DNA from: Sipunculus nudus | Lineage: Eukaryota > Annelida > Sipuncula > Golfingiida > Sipunculidae | Assembly (NCBI GenBank): GCA_026874595.1 | Contig: CM049310.1 | Coordinates: 2,976,001-3,040,000, forward strand | DNA: 64,000 nucleotides | Direction: 5' to 3' | In this document: piece by piece, positions 34,683 through 47,106 of the stretch | Numbering within the stretch: the stretch's first letter is position 1 | Layout of the letters: each line of letters opens with the position of its first letter | Notes under the pieces: model-generated | The model's database searches: none | What the model saw: only the letters and a program-made list of their open reading frames with translations | Told to the model about the DNA's origin: nothing | Program-made: the position numbers and the translations under genes

Positions 34683-36436
34683 AACTAGACATTTCTTGGC
34701 ACTGCAGGTGCCAGAGTATCCCCAGACATAGTAGGCCCCCCCCCCCCCCCCCTTTAAGAATAAACCCCCATTTTTAGCAGCGTATACTGACACTTGGCAA
34801 GCAATTATTGTTTCTTCCATCTATCAATCCATAATCTTTTTGAAGATGTTGGTCCTGTGACCTTGATCTTTTTAAAGATGTGTCCTGTGACCTTGACCTT
34901 TGACCTCATGACCCCAAAATCAATTCGGGTCTTGCTTTTCCAATGGGACATATACAAGTCAAGTTTGAAATCCATACATTAATAAAAGCAGGAATTATCA
35001 TCCAGAAACTAATTTTTGGACAGATGGCTCCTGTGACCTTCACCTTTGACCTTGCGACCTCAAAATTGATAGGGGTCTTCCACTCTTGGCAGGTGAACTA
35101 TATGTGCAAGATGAAAGATCTGAGATGAATTGTTTGGCTCAAAATGCATCCACAATCTTTTTAAAGATGTGTTCTGTGACCTTGACCTTTGACCCCAAAA
35201 TCAATTAGGGTCTTGCTTTTCCAATGGGTCATATACAAGTCAAGTTTGAAATCCATACATCAATAAAAGCAGCAATTATCATCCAGAAACTAATTTTTTG
35301 ACAGATGGCTCCTGTGACCTTCACCTTTGACCTTGTGACCTCAAATTTGATAGGAGTCTTCCTCTATTGGCAGATGAACTATATGTGCAAGATGAAAGGT
35401 CTGAGATGAAATGTTTGGCTGAAAATGCATCCACAATCTTTTTAAAGATGTGTCCTGTGACCTTGACCTTTGACCTCATGACCCCAAAATCAATTGGAGT
35501 CTTGCTTTTCCCATGGGTAATATACAAGTCAAGTTTGAAATCAATCCATCAATAAAAGCAGGAATTATCATCCAGAAACTAATTTTTGGACAGATAGCTC
35601 CTGTGGCCTTGACCTTTGACCTTGTGACCCCAAAATTGATAGGGGTCTTCCTCTATTGGCAGATGATCTATATGTGCAAGATAAAAGACCTGGGATGAAA
35701 GTTTGGCTTAAAATGTATCCACAGTATCTTTTACATAGGAGTCCAGTGACCTTGAACTTTGACCTCATGACCCTAAAACCTATAGTGTTCTTTCTTTAGT
35801 GGTGGGCCATACATAAGTCACGTTTGAAATCCATATGGCTATCAACACTGGAGATATCATAAGAGGTGTGTGATTTTCACCAAATATGGACACATTTAAG
35901 GTCAAGGCCACTCTCATGGTAAAGGTCATGACCCAAATGTAAACAGACCTCATCCCATAACCCATCTCTATACATGTGCATAATATGAAAGAAATCTGTC
36001 CATTAGTTTTTGACTTATAATGGCTACAGTACTGTCAAGTGGCAATTATGGGGGTATTAAAAGGCGTATAAACAAGAAAAGGATAATAGGTGGCGCCACC
36101 AGTTTCCGGTATATCACAAGGCTATCCAAGATCTTTGGTCACCTTGATTTTTGGACCAGTCCATGCAAGCTTCCTTGAGATATTTAAGAATTTGTGTTAT
36201 TTTCAGCAAAAATGGACCTATTCAAGGTCAAGGTCATTCTCCTAGCATAGGTCATGACCCCATTTTAAATAGGCTTGGTCCCCTTACCTATTTCTATACA
36301 AATGTAAAGTTTGAAAAAGATCAGTGAAATATTTTTTGAGTTATCCCGCTCACAAGGTTTTTCTGCGGTGGCGGCAGTGGCGGCGGGACCGTCGTAAAAC
36401 CATATAGTATCCCGACTTTGTCTGGGGATACAATAA
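34683..36436 (+). mobile_element. T3 element, copy 2
   Basis: It starts AACTAGACATTTCTTGGCAC with hairpin GGCACtgcaGGTGCC and AGTATCCCCAGACA, and ends TTTGTCTGGGGATACAATAA, the inverted partner. It contains a C-tract (34737-34752), four ~286-bp units, a perfect GGTGGCGCCACC (36092-36103) and a GC-rich GCGGTGGCGGCAGTGG run near the 3' end. Confidence 0.75.
34880..35775 (+). repeat. ~286-bp tandem units with TGACCTTTGACC motifs
   Basis: Units begin near AAAGATGTGTCCTGTGACCT. TGACCTTGACCTTTGACC-type runs start at 34888, 35177, 35458 and, degraded, 35747. A second set within each unit reads GACCTT(C/G)ACCTTTGACCTT (about 35037, 35317, 35605). Confidence 0.8.
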
Positions 36437-38640
36437 TTCATTCAGTAAAAGATATACTTTGTGTAGTTTACTGTCTGGTGAGATTGCAAACTTATGAACC
36501 CTCGCAAAACACTGAAAAATGGAAATCGCAAAGTTATAACAGCGCGAACATGAAGCCAACCACAGTATCATATTGTGAAAGAGGAATTGTGACATTTGTT
36601 CAAAAAGAAAAATAATACACCAGCAACAGAGTAGGACAAAACCCTGAACTACATCACTATTGATGTATAAGGTCTTACAATGAATTATATAACCTATTTA
36701 CTGATTCTTTACTTGATATAATATTCAACCGAGGACAGACCCGTTACATGTTTATACAACTAATTATGACACAGCAGAGCTATTGGCATCCCTACATTAA
36801 GTGTGGATTATTGACTGGCCACGTGCTGGTGAAGGCTGTAACTGACTTGACCCGGCTGACACAGCAGCAGACAGAACATCATTTCCATCATGGAGTATTG
36901 AACATGGAATGAATAACATTCATCATAACATTTGCTCCGGGAAACAGTGGTCCAAGCATGAATCATGAGAATATTATTCTACACAAGAAGGATTTTTAAT
37001 ATACTTCAAACATATTAAACTGATCACTTCCTCAGAGGAGAGGAGGCTTTGATAGCAAACAGGAAGAACTAGATCAATGCTGAGAAGGGAACATACTCCC
37101 ACTATGGCATAGCAATCCTACTGTATCTATCCTTTTGTCCAAATCCTCAAAAAAATTAAGGCTCTTTTTGCCCATATTCCATCAAATTTAAGAGATTACA
37201 GTATTCATATGAAACACTGCTGACATACAAACAGATAAAGGTGAATGGCAAAAATCCACTATCAGAGCTTTTAGGGAAGAGTTTAAACTCATATAGCACA
37301 TGTCCAAAGGGAATTATTTAAATCATTTTGTTTACATTCATTTTTAACAAATATTCTACTGTTGCAGTTTAATAATAATATGTAGTTTTAAATATCTGAA
37401 GGACTGCTTAGGTCTATATTTACAATTTCTGAAATTTTGGTCAATGATAATAATTTTTATTAATACTGGATCATAAATATCAAAAAATATTTAACTTAGA
37501 TATGCAAATTTCCCTTTTACAAAATTTGTGACAATATTTGTTTTAACCAATTTAAAGAATGTGCACAGCATCCCCATGGCAGATACATCAATGCTAAAAA
37601 TCCTCATTTTTTTTCATAATGAACCAAACACTAGTACAATATATACATGTTGTTTATATATGTATGAATAAAAGACAGGAAAAACACAAAGCAAGCTATA
37701 AAGATACAGCTGCAGCTGCCAGTTAAAAACCACAATTTGATAAGGGAACTCCACCGGAGACCTCTGATCCTAATTGGTCTTCCTCTGCAGTACCAAACAG
37801 ACACCAAACATAGTAACCTTAATCCGCAGGGCTTTCGACGTCATCTCATGGAATAAGGACCGCTGGAGGATCTCATTGATTTACTACGGCAATCAAAGCA
37901 AGAAGGACACTCTACGGACCTGCTGTAACCAAGTGCTTGCTGGATAAATATTTCGAGAGTTAATACTGACCCAAGTACTTGTATCAATATTTCAAGTGTC
38001 TATAGACTTGGCTGGCTTTTGGACTTCAGTAAACTGCTCCATGTCGGTCTGACCTTGTAACTAACTAGCTGGAGAAATTGCCAGAGATCAGCTTAAGCAC
38101 AAACCTATTTGCGAGTTACATGAGATAGGTCTTGACATTTCAGTAAAGTAGGACGCACCCAGAGGATGAGGAGAAACTAAATATGACTCATCCTTACAGT
38201 ACATCCACTGGTTTCAAAACGAATTTTGTTAGTTATTATTTGTTTACAACAAATTAAAAGGTACAGTTTGGATAACTGAATTGGTAATACCTGTTCCAGT
38301 AATGAACGTTTATTTAATCCTGTAAAGTTTTAATTTCATGCATTACACTGATACAGTTGTAAAAAAAGGTCAGCTTTAGTCTTTGTCAATTCACTGCATA
38401 TCAATGAATATACAGAAATTAAACCAAGGAAATTTCTGTCTTTTTTAATTTAGTATAACCACAATGGTTTAGAAAAAGTTTATAAAACAATTTCAAATAA
38501 TCCAAACAGATTGACTAAACATGATCTTAAAGTATATCTTTGTTAACATGTTTGGGGAAAAATGAGAATCTCGAAAATCCAGAATTTTCCTTGGAAGAAT
38601 GTGATTTCTTGTTCCTCTAAGCAAAAATAAACAATATGTA
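36437..38640. other. 2.2 kb without a recognised repeat or gene
   Basis: Mostly AT-rich. The segment 37740-38180 is less AT-rich and shows no match to the window's repeat families. It could be an untranslated exon or a conserved non-coding stretch, but no open frame or splice pair supports that. Confidence 0.4.
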
Positions 38641-41600
38641 TGAAATGATTCCTGTTCTTCTCAGGATAAAACTGAAATCATGAGATGGTATGAAATGATT
38701 CCTGTTCTTCTCAGGATTGAAATTAAAATCACAAGATGGTATGAAATGATCCCTGTTCTTCTTAGGATAAATATGAACATCATGAGATGGTATGAAATGA
38801 TTTCTGTTCTTCTCAGGATAAAAATTAAAATCACAAGATGGTATGAAATGTTTCCTGTTCTTCCGAGGATAAAAATTAAAATCACAAGATGGTATGAAAT
38901 GATTTCTGTTCTTCTCAGGATAAAAATTAAAATCACGAGATGGTATGAAATGATTTCTGTTCTTCTCAGGATAAAAATTAAAATCATGAGATGGTATGAA
39001 ATGATTTCTGTTCTTCTCAGGAAAAAAATTAAAATCACAAGATGGTATGAAATGATTCCTGTTCTTCTCAGGATAAAAATTAAAATCACAAGATGGTATG
39101 AAATGATTCCTGTTCTTCTCAGGATAAAAATTAAAATCACAAGATGGTATGAAATGATTCCTGTTCTTCTCAGGATAAAAATTAAAATCACAAGATGGTA
39201 TGAAATGATTCCTGTTCTTCTCAGGATAAAAATTAAAATCATGAGATGGTATGAAATGATTCCTGTTGTTCTCAGGATAAAAATTAAAATCACGAGATGG
39301 TATGAAATGATTTCTGTTCTTCTCAGGATAAAAATTAAAATCACGAGATGGTATGAAATGATTCCTGTTCTTCTCAGGATAAAAATTAAAATCATGAGAT
39401 GGTATGAAATGATTCCTGTTCTTCTCAGGATAAAAATTAAAATCATGAGATGGTATGAAATGATTCCTGTTCTTCTCAGGATAAAAATTAAAATCACAAG
39501 ATGGTATGAAATGATTCCTGTTCTTCTCAGGATAAAAATTAAAATCACAAGATGGTATGAAATGATTTCTGTTCTTCTCAGGATAAAAATTAAAATCACA
39601 AGATGGTATGAAATGATTCCTGTTCTTCTCAGGATAAAAATTAAAATCACAAGATGGTATGAAATGATTCCTGTTCTTCTCAGGATAAAAATTAAAATCA
39701 CAAGATGGTATGAAATGATTCCTGTTCTTCTCAGGATAAAAATTAAAATCATGAGATGGTATGAAATGATTCCTGTTCTTCCCAGGATAAAAATTAAAAT
39801 CACAAGATGGTATGAAATGATTCCTGTTCTTCTCAGGATAAAAATTAAAATCACGAGATGGTATGAAATGATTCCTGTTCTTCTCAGGATAAAAATTAAA
39901 ATCACAAGATGGTATGAAATGATTCCTGTTCTTCCGAGGATAAAAATTAAAATCACAAGATGGTATGAAATGATTCCTGTTCTTCCGAGGATAAAAATTA
40001 AAATCACGAGATGGTATGAAATGATTCCTGTTCTTCTCAGGATAAAAATTAAAATCACAAGATGGTATGAAATGATTCCTGTTCTTCTCAGGATAAAAAT
40101 TAAAATCACGAGATGGTATGAAATGATTCCTGTTCTTCCCAGGATAAAAATTAAAATCACGAGATGGTATGAAATGATTCCTGTTCTTCCCAGGATAAAA
40201 ATTAAAATCACAAGATGGTATGAAATGATTCCTGTTCTTCTCAGGATAAAAATTAAAATCACGAGATGGTATGAAATGATTCCTGTTCTTCTCAGGATAA
40301 AAATTAAAATCACAAGATGGTATGAAATGATTCCTGTTCTTCTCAGGATAAAAATTAAAATCACAAGATGGTATGAAATGATTCCTGTTCTTCTCAGGAT
40401 AAAAATTAAAATCACGAGATGGTATGAAATGATTCCTGTTCTTCTCAGGATAAAAATTAAAATCACAAGATGGTATGAAATGATTCCTGTTCTTCTCAGG
40501 ATAAAAATTAAAATCACGAGATGGTATGAAATGATTCCTGTTCTTCTCAGGATAAAAATTAAAATCATGAGATGGTATGAAATGATTCCTGTTCTTCTAA
40601 GGATAAAAATTAAAATCACAAGATGGTATGAAATGATTCCTGTTCTTCCCAGGATAAAAATTAAAATCATGAGATGGTATGAAATGATTCCTGTTCTTCC
40701 CAGGATAAAAATTAAAATCACAAGATGGTATGAAATGATTCCTGTTCTTCTCAGGATAAAAATTAAAAACACGAGATGGTATGAAATGATTTCTGTTCTT
40801 CTCAGGATAAAAATTAAAATCATGAGATGGTATGAAATGATTCCTGTTCTTCTCAGGATAAAAATTAAAATCATGAGATAGTATGAAATGATTCCTGTTC
40901 TTCTCAGGATAAAAATTAAAATCATGAGATAGTATGAAATGATTCCTGTTCTTCCCAGGATAAAAATTAAAATCACGAGATGGTATGAAATGATTCCTGT
41001 TCTTCTCAGGATAAAAATTAAAATCACGAGATGGTATGAAATGATTCCTGTTCTTCTCAGGATAAAAATTAAAATCACAAGATGGAATGAAATGATTCCT
41101 GTTCTTCTCAGGATAAAAATTAAAATCACAAGATGGTATGAAATGATTCCTGTTCTTCTCAGGATAAAAATTAAAATCACAAGATGGAATGAAATGATTC
41201 CTGTTCTTCTCAGGATAAAAATTAAAATCATGAGATGGTATGAAATGATTCCTGTTCTTCTCAGGATAAAAATTAAAATCATGAGATAGTATGAAATGAT
41301 TCCTGTTCTTCCCAGGATAAAAATTAAAATCACGAGATGGTATGAAATGATTCCTGTTCTTCTCAGGATAAAAATTAAAATCACGAGATGGTATGAAATG
41401 ATTCCTGTTCTTCTCAGGATAAAAATTAAAATCCTGAGATGGTATGAAATGATTCCTGTTCTTCTCAGGATAAAAATTAAAATCACGAGATGGTATGAAA
41501 TGATTCCTGTTCTTCTCAGGATAAAAATTAAAATCCTGAGATAGTATGAAATGATTCCTGTTCTTCTCAGGATAAAAATTAAAATCACGAGATGGTATGA

Positions 41601-43110
41601 AATGATTCCTGTTCTTCTCAGGATAAAAATTAAAATCCTGAGATGGTATGAAATGATTCCTGTTCTTCTCAGGATAAAAATTAAAATCACGAGATGGTAT
41701 GAAATGATTTCTGTTCTTCCCAGGATAAAAATTAAAATCCTGAGATGGCATGAAATGATTCCTGTTCTTCCCAGGATAAAAATTAAAATCACAAGATGGT
41801 ATGAAATGATTCCTGTTCTTCCCAGGATAAAAATTAAAATCACGAGATGGCATGAAATGATTCCTGTTCTTCTCAGGATAAAAATTAAAATCATGAGATG
41901 GTATGAAATGATTCCTGTTCTTCCCAGGATAAAAATTAAAATCACAAGATGGTATGAAATGATTCCTGTTCTTCTCAGGATAAAAATTAAAATCATGAGA
42001 TAGTAAGAAATGATTCCTGTTCTTCTCAGGATAAAAATTAAAAACACGAGATGGTATGAAATGATTCCTGTTCTTCTCAGGATAAAAATTAAAATCATGA
42101 GATGGTATGAAATGATTCCTGTTCTTCTAAGGTTAAAAATTAAAATCATGAGATAGTATGAAATGATTCCTGTTCTTCTCAGGATAAAAATTAAAAACAC
42201 GAGATGGTATGAAATGATTCCTGTTCTTCTCAGGATAAAAATTAAAATCATGAGATGGTATGAAATGATTCCTGTTCTTCTAAGGATAAAAATTAAAATC
42301 ATGAGATGGTATGAAATGATTCCTGTTCTTCTCAGGATAAAAATTAAAATCATGAGATAGTATGAAATGATTCCTGTTCTTCTCAGGATAAAAATTAAAA
42401 TCACGAGATGGTATGAAATGATTCCTGTTCTTCTCAGGATAAAAATTAAAATCCTGAGATGGCATGAAATGATTCCTGTTCATCTCAGGATAAAAATTAA
42501 AATCCTGAGATGGTATGAAATGATTCCTGTTCTTCTCAGGATAAAAATTAAAATCACGAGATGGTATGAAATGATTCCTGTTCTTCTCAGGATAAAAATT
42601 AAAATCCTGAGATAGTATGAAATGATTCCTGTTCTTCTCAGGATAAAAATTAAAATCACGAGATGGTATGAAATGATTCCTGTTCTTCTCAGGATAAAAA
42701 TTAAAATCCTGAGATGGTATGAAATGATTCCTGTTCTTCTCAGGATAAAAATTAAAATCACGAGATGGTATGAAATGATTTCTGTTCTTCTAAGGATAAA
42801 AATTAAAATCACAAGATGGTATGAAATGATTCCTGTTCTTCCCAGGATAAAAATTAAAATCACAAGATGGAATGAAATGATTCCTGTTCTTCTCAGGATA
42901 AAAATTAAAATCATGAGATGGTATGAAATGATTCCTGTTCTTCTCAGGATAAAAATTAAAATCACAAGATGGTATGAAATGATTCCTGTTCTTCCCAGGA
43001 TAAAAATTAAAATCACAAGATGGTATGAAATGATTCCTGTTCTTCTCAGGATAAAAATTAAAATCACAAGATGGTATGAAATGATTCCTGTTCTTATCAG
43101 GATAAAAATT
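38641..43110 (+). repeat. 51-bp minisatellite, ~88 copies
   Basis: The unit reads ATGATTCCTGTTCTTCTCAG then GATAAAAATTAAAATCACAA then GATGGTATGAA. The array spans about 4470 bp, close to 88 units. Variant sites are few: CACGAG/CACAAG/CATGAG/CCTGAG, TTCTCAGG/TTCCCAGG/TTCCGAGG/TTCTAAGG, and ATGGTATG/ATAGTATG. Because 51 is a multiple of three and the unit lacks stops in several frames, long spurious ORFs occur on both strands. The right edge coincides with the start of T1 copy B. Confidence 0.95.
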
Positions 43111-45337
43111 ACAAGTGACCCAGGGGTCATGACGCTCAGCTGACCAGGAAGACATTGACAAAAGTAATTTTATCATCTGAATGTCAAATTTGAATAAATA
43201 CTTTTTCCAAACTTGACCTTTTGTATAAAATCATCCAATATTCATTGGGGTACTATGGAGCTCTGTAGCATGAAGGATATGGGTAACAGACACCTATTTT
43301 CAAGGTTTACAAGATGACTTTTCAGGGGTCTCCCAGCATGTCAAAAAATAAAATTCTAGGTCCAGTTATTATGATTTGTGCCCTGTTAACAGATGACCAA
43401 ATGTTTATTCTGGGGGGTATTTCAAAGCCGCATAGGATGAAGGATATGGGTAACAGAGATGTAATTTCAGGTGCACAAGGAGACATTTCAGGGGCCTCCC
43501 AGCATATCAAGAAAGGAGATTCTAGGTCAAGTCATTATAATTTGTGCTCTGTTAACAGATGACCAAATCTTTATTCTCGGAGCCATAGCATGAAGGATAT
43601 GGGTAACAGAGACCTAATTTCAGATTTCCAAAGAGACTTTCCAAAGGCCTCCCTGCATGTCAAGAAAGAAGATTCTAGGTCCAGTCATTATGATTTGTGC
43701 CCTGTTAATATATGACCAAATCTTTATTCTGGGGGTACTTCAGAGCCCCATAGCTCACAGAATATGGGTAACAGGGACCTTATTTCGGGTTTCCATGTAG
43801 ACCTTTTATGGGCTTCCCTGGAGGTGAGGACAGAAGATTCTAGGTCCAGTCATTATGATTTGTGCCCTGTTTACAGATGACCAAATGTTTAAAGATCACA
43901 AAAGTAGAGAAAAAAAATCGTAAAAAATAAAAAAAATATAGCTGGCGCCACCAGTCTCCAGAAATTGATGAAACACTCCATGATCAATATCCATGCAAAG
44001 AATCATGGTGATTAATGCTTTAGTTGTTCAGATACTTGAGCTTTTGTATTAAATTTTGCATTATTCTGGGGGGTACTTCAGAACCCCATAGCTCGAAGAA
44101 TATAGGTCACAGTGACCTAATTTCAGGTTTACAAGGAGAATTTCCATAGACCTCCCAGGATGTCAAGTAAGAAGATTCCAGGTCTAGCGGTTACGATTTG
44201 TGCCCTGTTAACAGACAGACGCCTGGATGGCCGGACGGACGACGGACAAAAGGTGATCCCTATAGCTCAGATGACTTTCAGTCAGCTGAGCTAAAAATTG
44301 AAAAAATACAGGTGGCGCCACCAGAATGCAGAAACTGATGAAACATTTCATGATCAATATCCATGCAAAGAATCATGGTGATCAATATAATAATTGTTCA
44401 GATACTTGAGCTTTTGTATCAAATTTTCCATTATTCTGGGGGGTACTTCGGAGCCCCATAGCTCAGAGGTTATGGGTAACAGAGACCTAATTTCAAGTTT
44501 TTAAGGAGACTTTTCATGGGTCTCTCAGCATGTCAAGAGAGAAGATTCTAGGTCCAGTTGTTACGATTTGTGCCATGTTAACAGATGACCGCATCTTATG
44601 AGGTCTCAAAAATAGAGAAAAAATTCGTAAAAATAAAAAAAAAACAGGTGGCGCCACCATACTGCAGAAACTGATGACACATTTCATGATCAGTATCCAT
44701 GCAAAGAATCATGGTGATCACTGCAATAGTTGTTTAGATACTTGAGCTTTTGTAACAAATTTTCCATTATTCTGGGGAGTACTTCGGAGCCCCATAGCTC
44801 AAAGGTTATGGGTAACAGAGACCTAATTTCAGGTTTCCAAAGAGACTTTTTATGGGCCTCCCTGCATGTCAAGAGAGAAGATTCTAGGTGTAGTCGTTAC
44901 GATTTGTGCCCTGTTAACAGATGGCCGCATCTTAAGAGGTCTCAAAAATAGAGAAAAATATTGGTAAAAATCGAAAAAATACAGGTGGCGCCACCAGTCT
45001 GCAGAAACTGATGAAACACTCCACGATCAATATCCATGCAAAAAATCATGATGATCAATGCATTAGTTGTTCAGATACTTGAGCTTTTGTATCAAATTTT
45101 CCATTATTCTGGGGGGTACTTCAGAACCCCATAGCTCGAAGAATATAGGTCACAGTGACCTAATTTCAGGTTTACAAGGAGAATTTCCATAGACCTCCCA
45201 GGATGTCAAGTAAGAATATTCCAGTTCTAGCGGTTACGATTTGTGCCCTGTTAACGGACAGACGCCGGGACGGCCGGACGGACGACAGACAAAAGGTGAT
45301 CCCTATAGCTCAGATGACTTACAGTCAGCTGAGCTAA
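43110..45337 (+). mobile_element. T1 element, copy B, with two 3' termini
   Basis: It starts ACAAGTGACCCAGGGGTCA then GACGCTCAGCTGACC. A complete 3' end with microsatellite and hairpin occurs at about 44210-44297 and another at 45255-45337. Cores start at 43941, 44311, 44647 and 44984 with the same unit as copy A. No coding capacity. Confidence 0.8.
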
Positions 45338-45880
45338 AAAGCTGAGTCATACAACGTTATCGTGTTCACAAGAAATGACACAGACAACAGACCAAACATT
45401 TTATGCCCCCCCCCCCAATGGCAGGGAACACATAAATATGTGAATAAAATATGAAAAATACAACTCCAAATAGTATAATGTCAAATTTCTTAATTTTCTT
45501 TCAGTTTTTTGGTACCAGCATTTTATTAATAAATTTAAGAACAGGTTCTATGTGTGTGCTGTGTAAGTACATGATGTATATGAATGCAAGAAAAGATAAT
45601 TGTGTGTCACAGTTAAACAATCCAATAATTTCCTTACAGGTGAGCTCTGCCCAACAGAACAAAGGACGCCCCTGACATCCCCGAATGACTCTGACCCTCA
45701 GTTGGATTATTATTTAAAATGCCCATCTCATAATGGTAAATCCTTCATACAAAAACATAACATGGTGAACTTACATCCCACCAAAAATTAAATTTTACAG
45801 ATTGTTTCTCTGTGTTACCCTATACCTCCACAAAATATCATCAAAATCTATTCTTAACTTTTTGAGTAAATATGCAAACA
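45338..45880. other. Spacer with a C-tract, no supported gene
   Basis: Contains a 9-C tract at about 45407. An exon-like segment at 45640-45738 is discussed under rejected items. Confidence 0.4.
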
Positions 45881-45899
45881 AACAAGCAAATTCGTGGAA

Positions 45900-47106
45900 T
45901 TAATGTCCCCCGCTTTGGGATCTTGTTGTTTTTCATGCTTGATAAAGGACGGACAGACAGAGTGACAGACAGACAGACAGAAGCCAGACACCCCATAACA
46001 AATCCCAACCAGGGTAAGCATGAGAGCAATCAATGACCAAAATTTGAATGAAATCGGGTAATATTTAGGAAAGTTATCCCACAGAAACAAAAACCTGACA
46101 AACTGACAGAGTGACAGACAGAGCGATGGACATAAGCCAGACACTTCAAAACAAATCCAAACCAAGGTAAACATGAAAGCAAACACTGACCAAAATGTGA
46201 ATGACATTGGATAATATTTAGGAAAGTTATAGCAGGAAAACGAAAACCTGACAGACTGACAGACAAAGGGACAGACAGAGAGAGAAAAGCCAGACCCTCC
46301 AAATTTAATCCCAACCAAGGTATGCATGAGAGCAATGTCTGACCAAAATTTGAATGAAATCAGATCATATTTAGAAAAGTTATCACATGGAAATGAAAAT
46401 CTGCCAGACTGACAAACAGGGTGACAGACAGACAGACAGATGCCAGACACTCCAAAACCAATCCCAACCACAGTAAGCATGAGAGCAATCACTGACCAAA
46501 ATTTGAATGAAATCAAATAATATTTAGGAAAGTAATGGCACAGACACGAAAACCTGACAGACGGACAGACAGTGTCAGAAAGACAGAGAGACAGAAGCCA
46601 GACACTCCAAAACCAATCACAACCAAGATAAGCATAAGAGCAATCACTGACCAAAAATTGAAGGAAATAGGATAAAATTTAGGAAAGTTATCACATGGAA
46701 ATGAAAACCTGACAGACAGACAGACAAAGTGACAGACATACAGACAGACAGAAGCCAGACACTCCAAAACAAACCCCAACCAAGGTAAGCATGAGAGCAA
46801 TCACTGACCAAAATTTGAATGAAATCAAATAATATTTAGGAAAGTAATGGCACAGACACGAAAACCTGACAGACGGACAGACAGAGTGACAGAAAGACAG
46901 AGAGACAGAAGCCAGACACTCCAAAACCAATCCCAACCAAGGTAAGCATAAGAGCAATCACTGACCAAAAATTGAATGAAATAGGATAAAATTTAGGAAA
47001 GTTATCACATGGAAATGAAACCTGACGGACAAACAGAGAAACAGACAGACAAACCCACAACAACTCCGCATCTGCGGAGCTGGGGACAACAAAGCAACCA
47101 ACCAAG
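45900..47106 (+). mobile_element. T6: ~155-bp tandem units ending in a hairpin
   Basis: Seven units are marked by AGCCAGACACTCCAAAAC-type sequence at about 45982, 46134, 46288, 46440, 46595, 46752 and 46909. Each carries GACAGACAGACAG and GAGAGCAATCACTGACCAAA. The right end has hairpin CTCCGCATCTGCGGAG followed by GGGGACAACAA. TGTCCCCCGC...TTGTTGTT at about 45904-45930 may be its inverted partner. The LSVCLSVCPSV-like minus-strand frames are repeat translation. Confidence 0.65.

Noticed and set aside
38661-42404. Minus-strand ORF of 1247 codons made of a 17-residue hydrophobic repeat
   Set aside because: It is translation of the 51-bp minisatellite. The plus strand (733 codons) and another minus frame (418 codons) are also open over the same DNA, and variation follows DNA units and CpG sites rather than codons.
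45640-45738. Exon-like plus-strand segment, TTCCTTACAG before it and GGTAAATCC after it
   Set aside because: The segment is short, has no recognisable domain or neighbouring exons, and CAGGTGAGC at its start is as good a donor as the acceptor is an acceptor.
45854-46957. Minus-strand ORFs rich in LSVCLSVCPSVR-like sequence
   Set aside because: Translation of ~155-bp tandem units with GACAGACAG microsatellite; overlapping frames are equally open and no domain is present.
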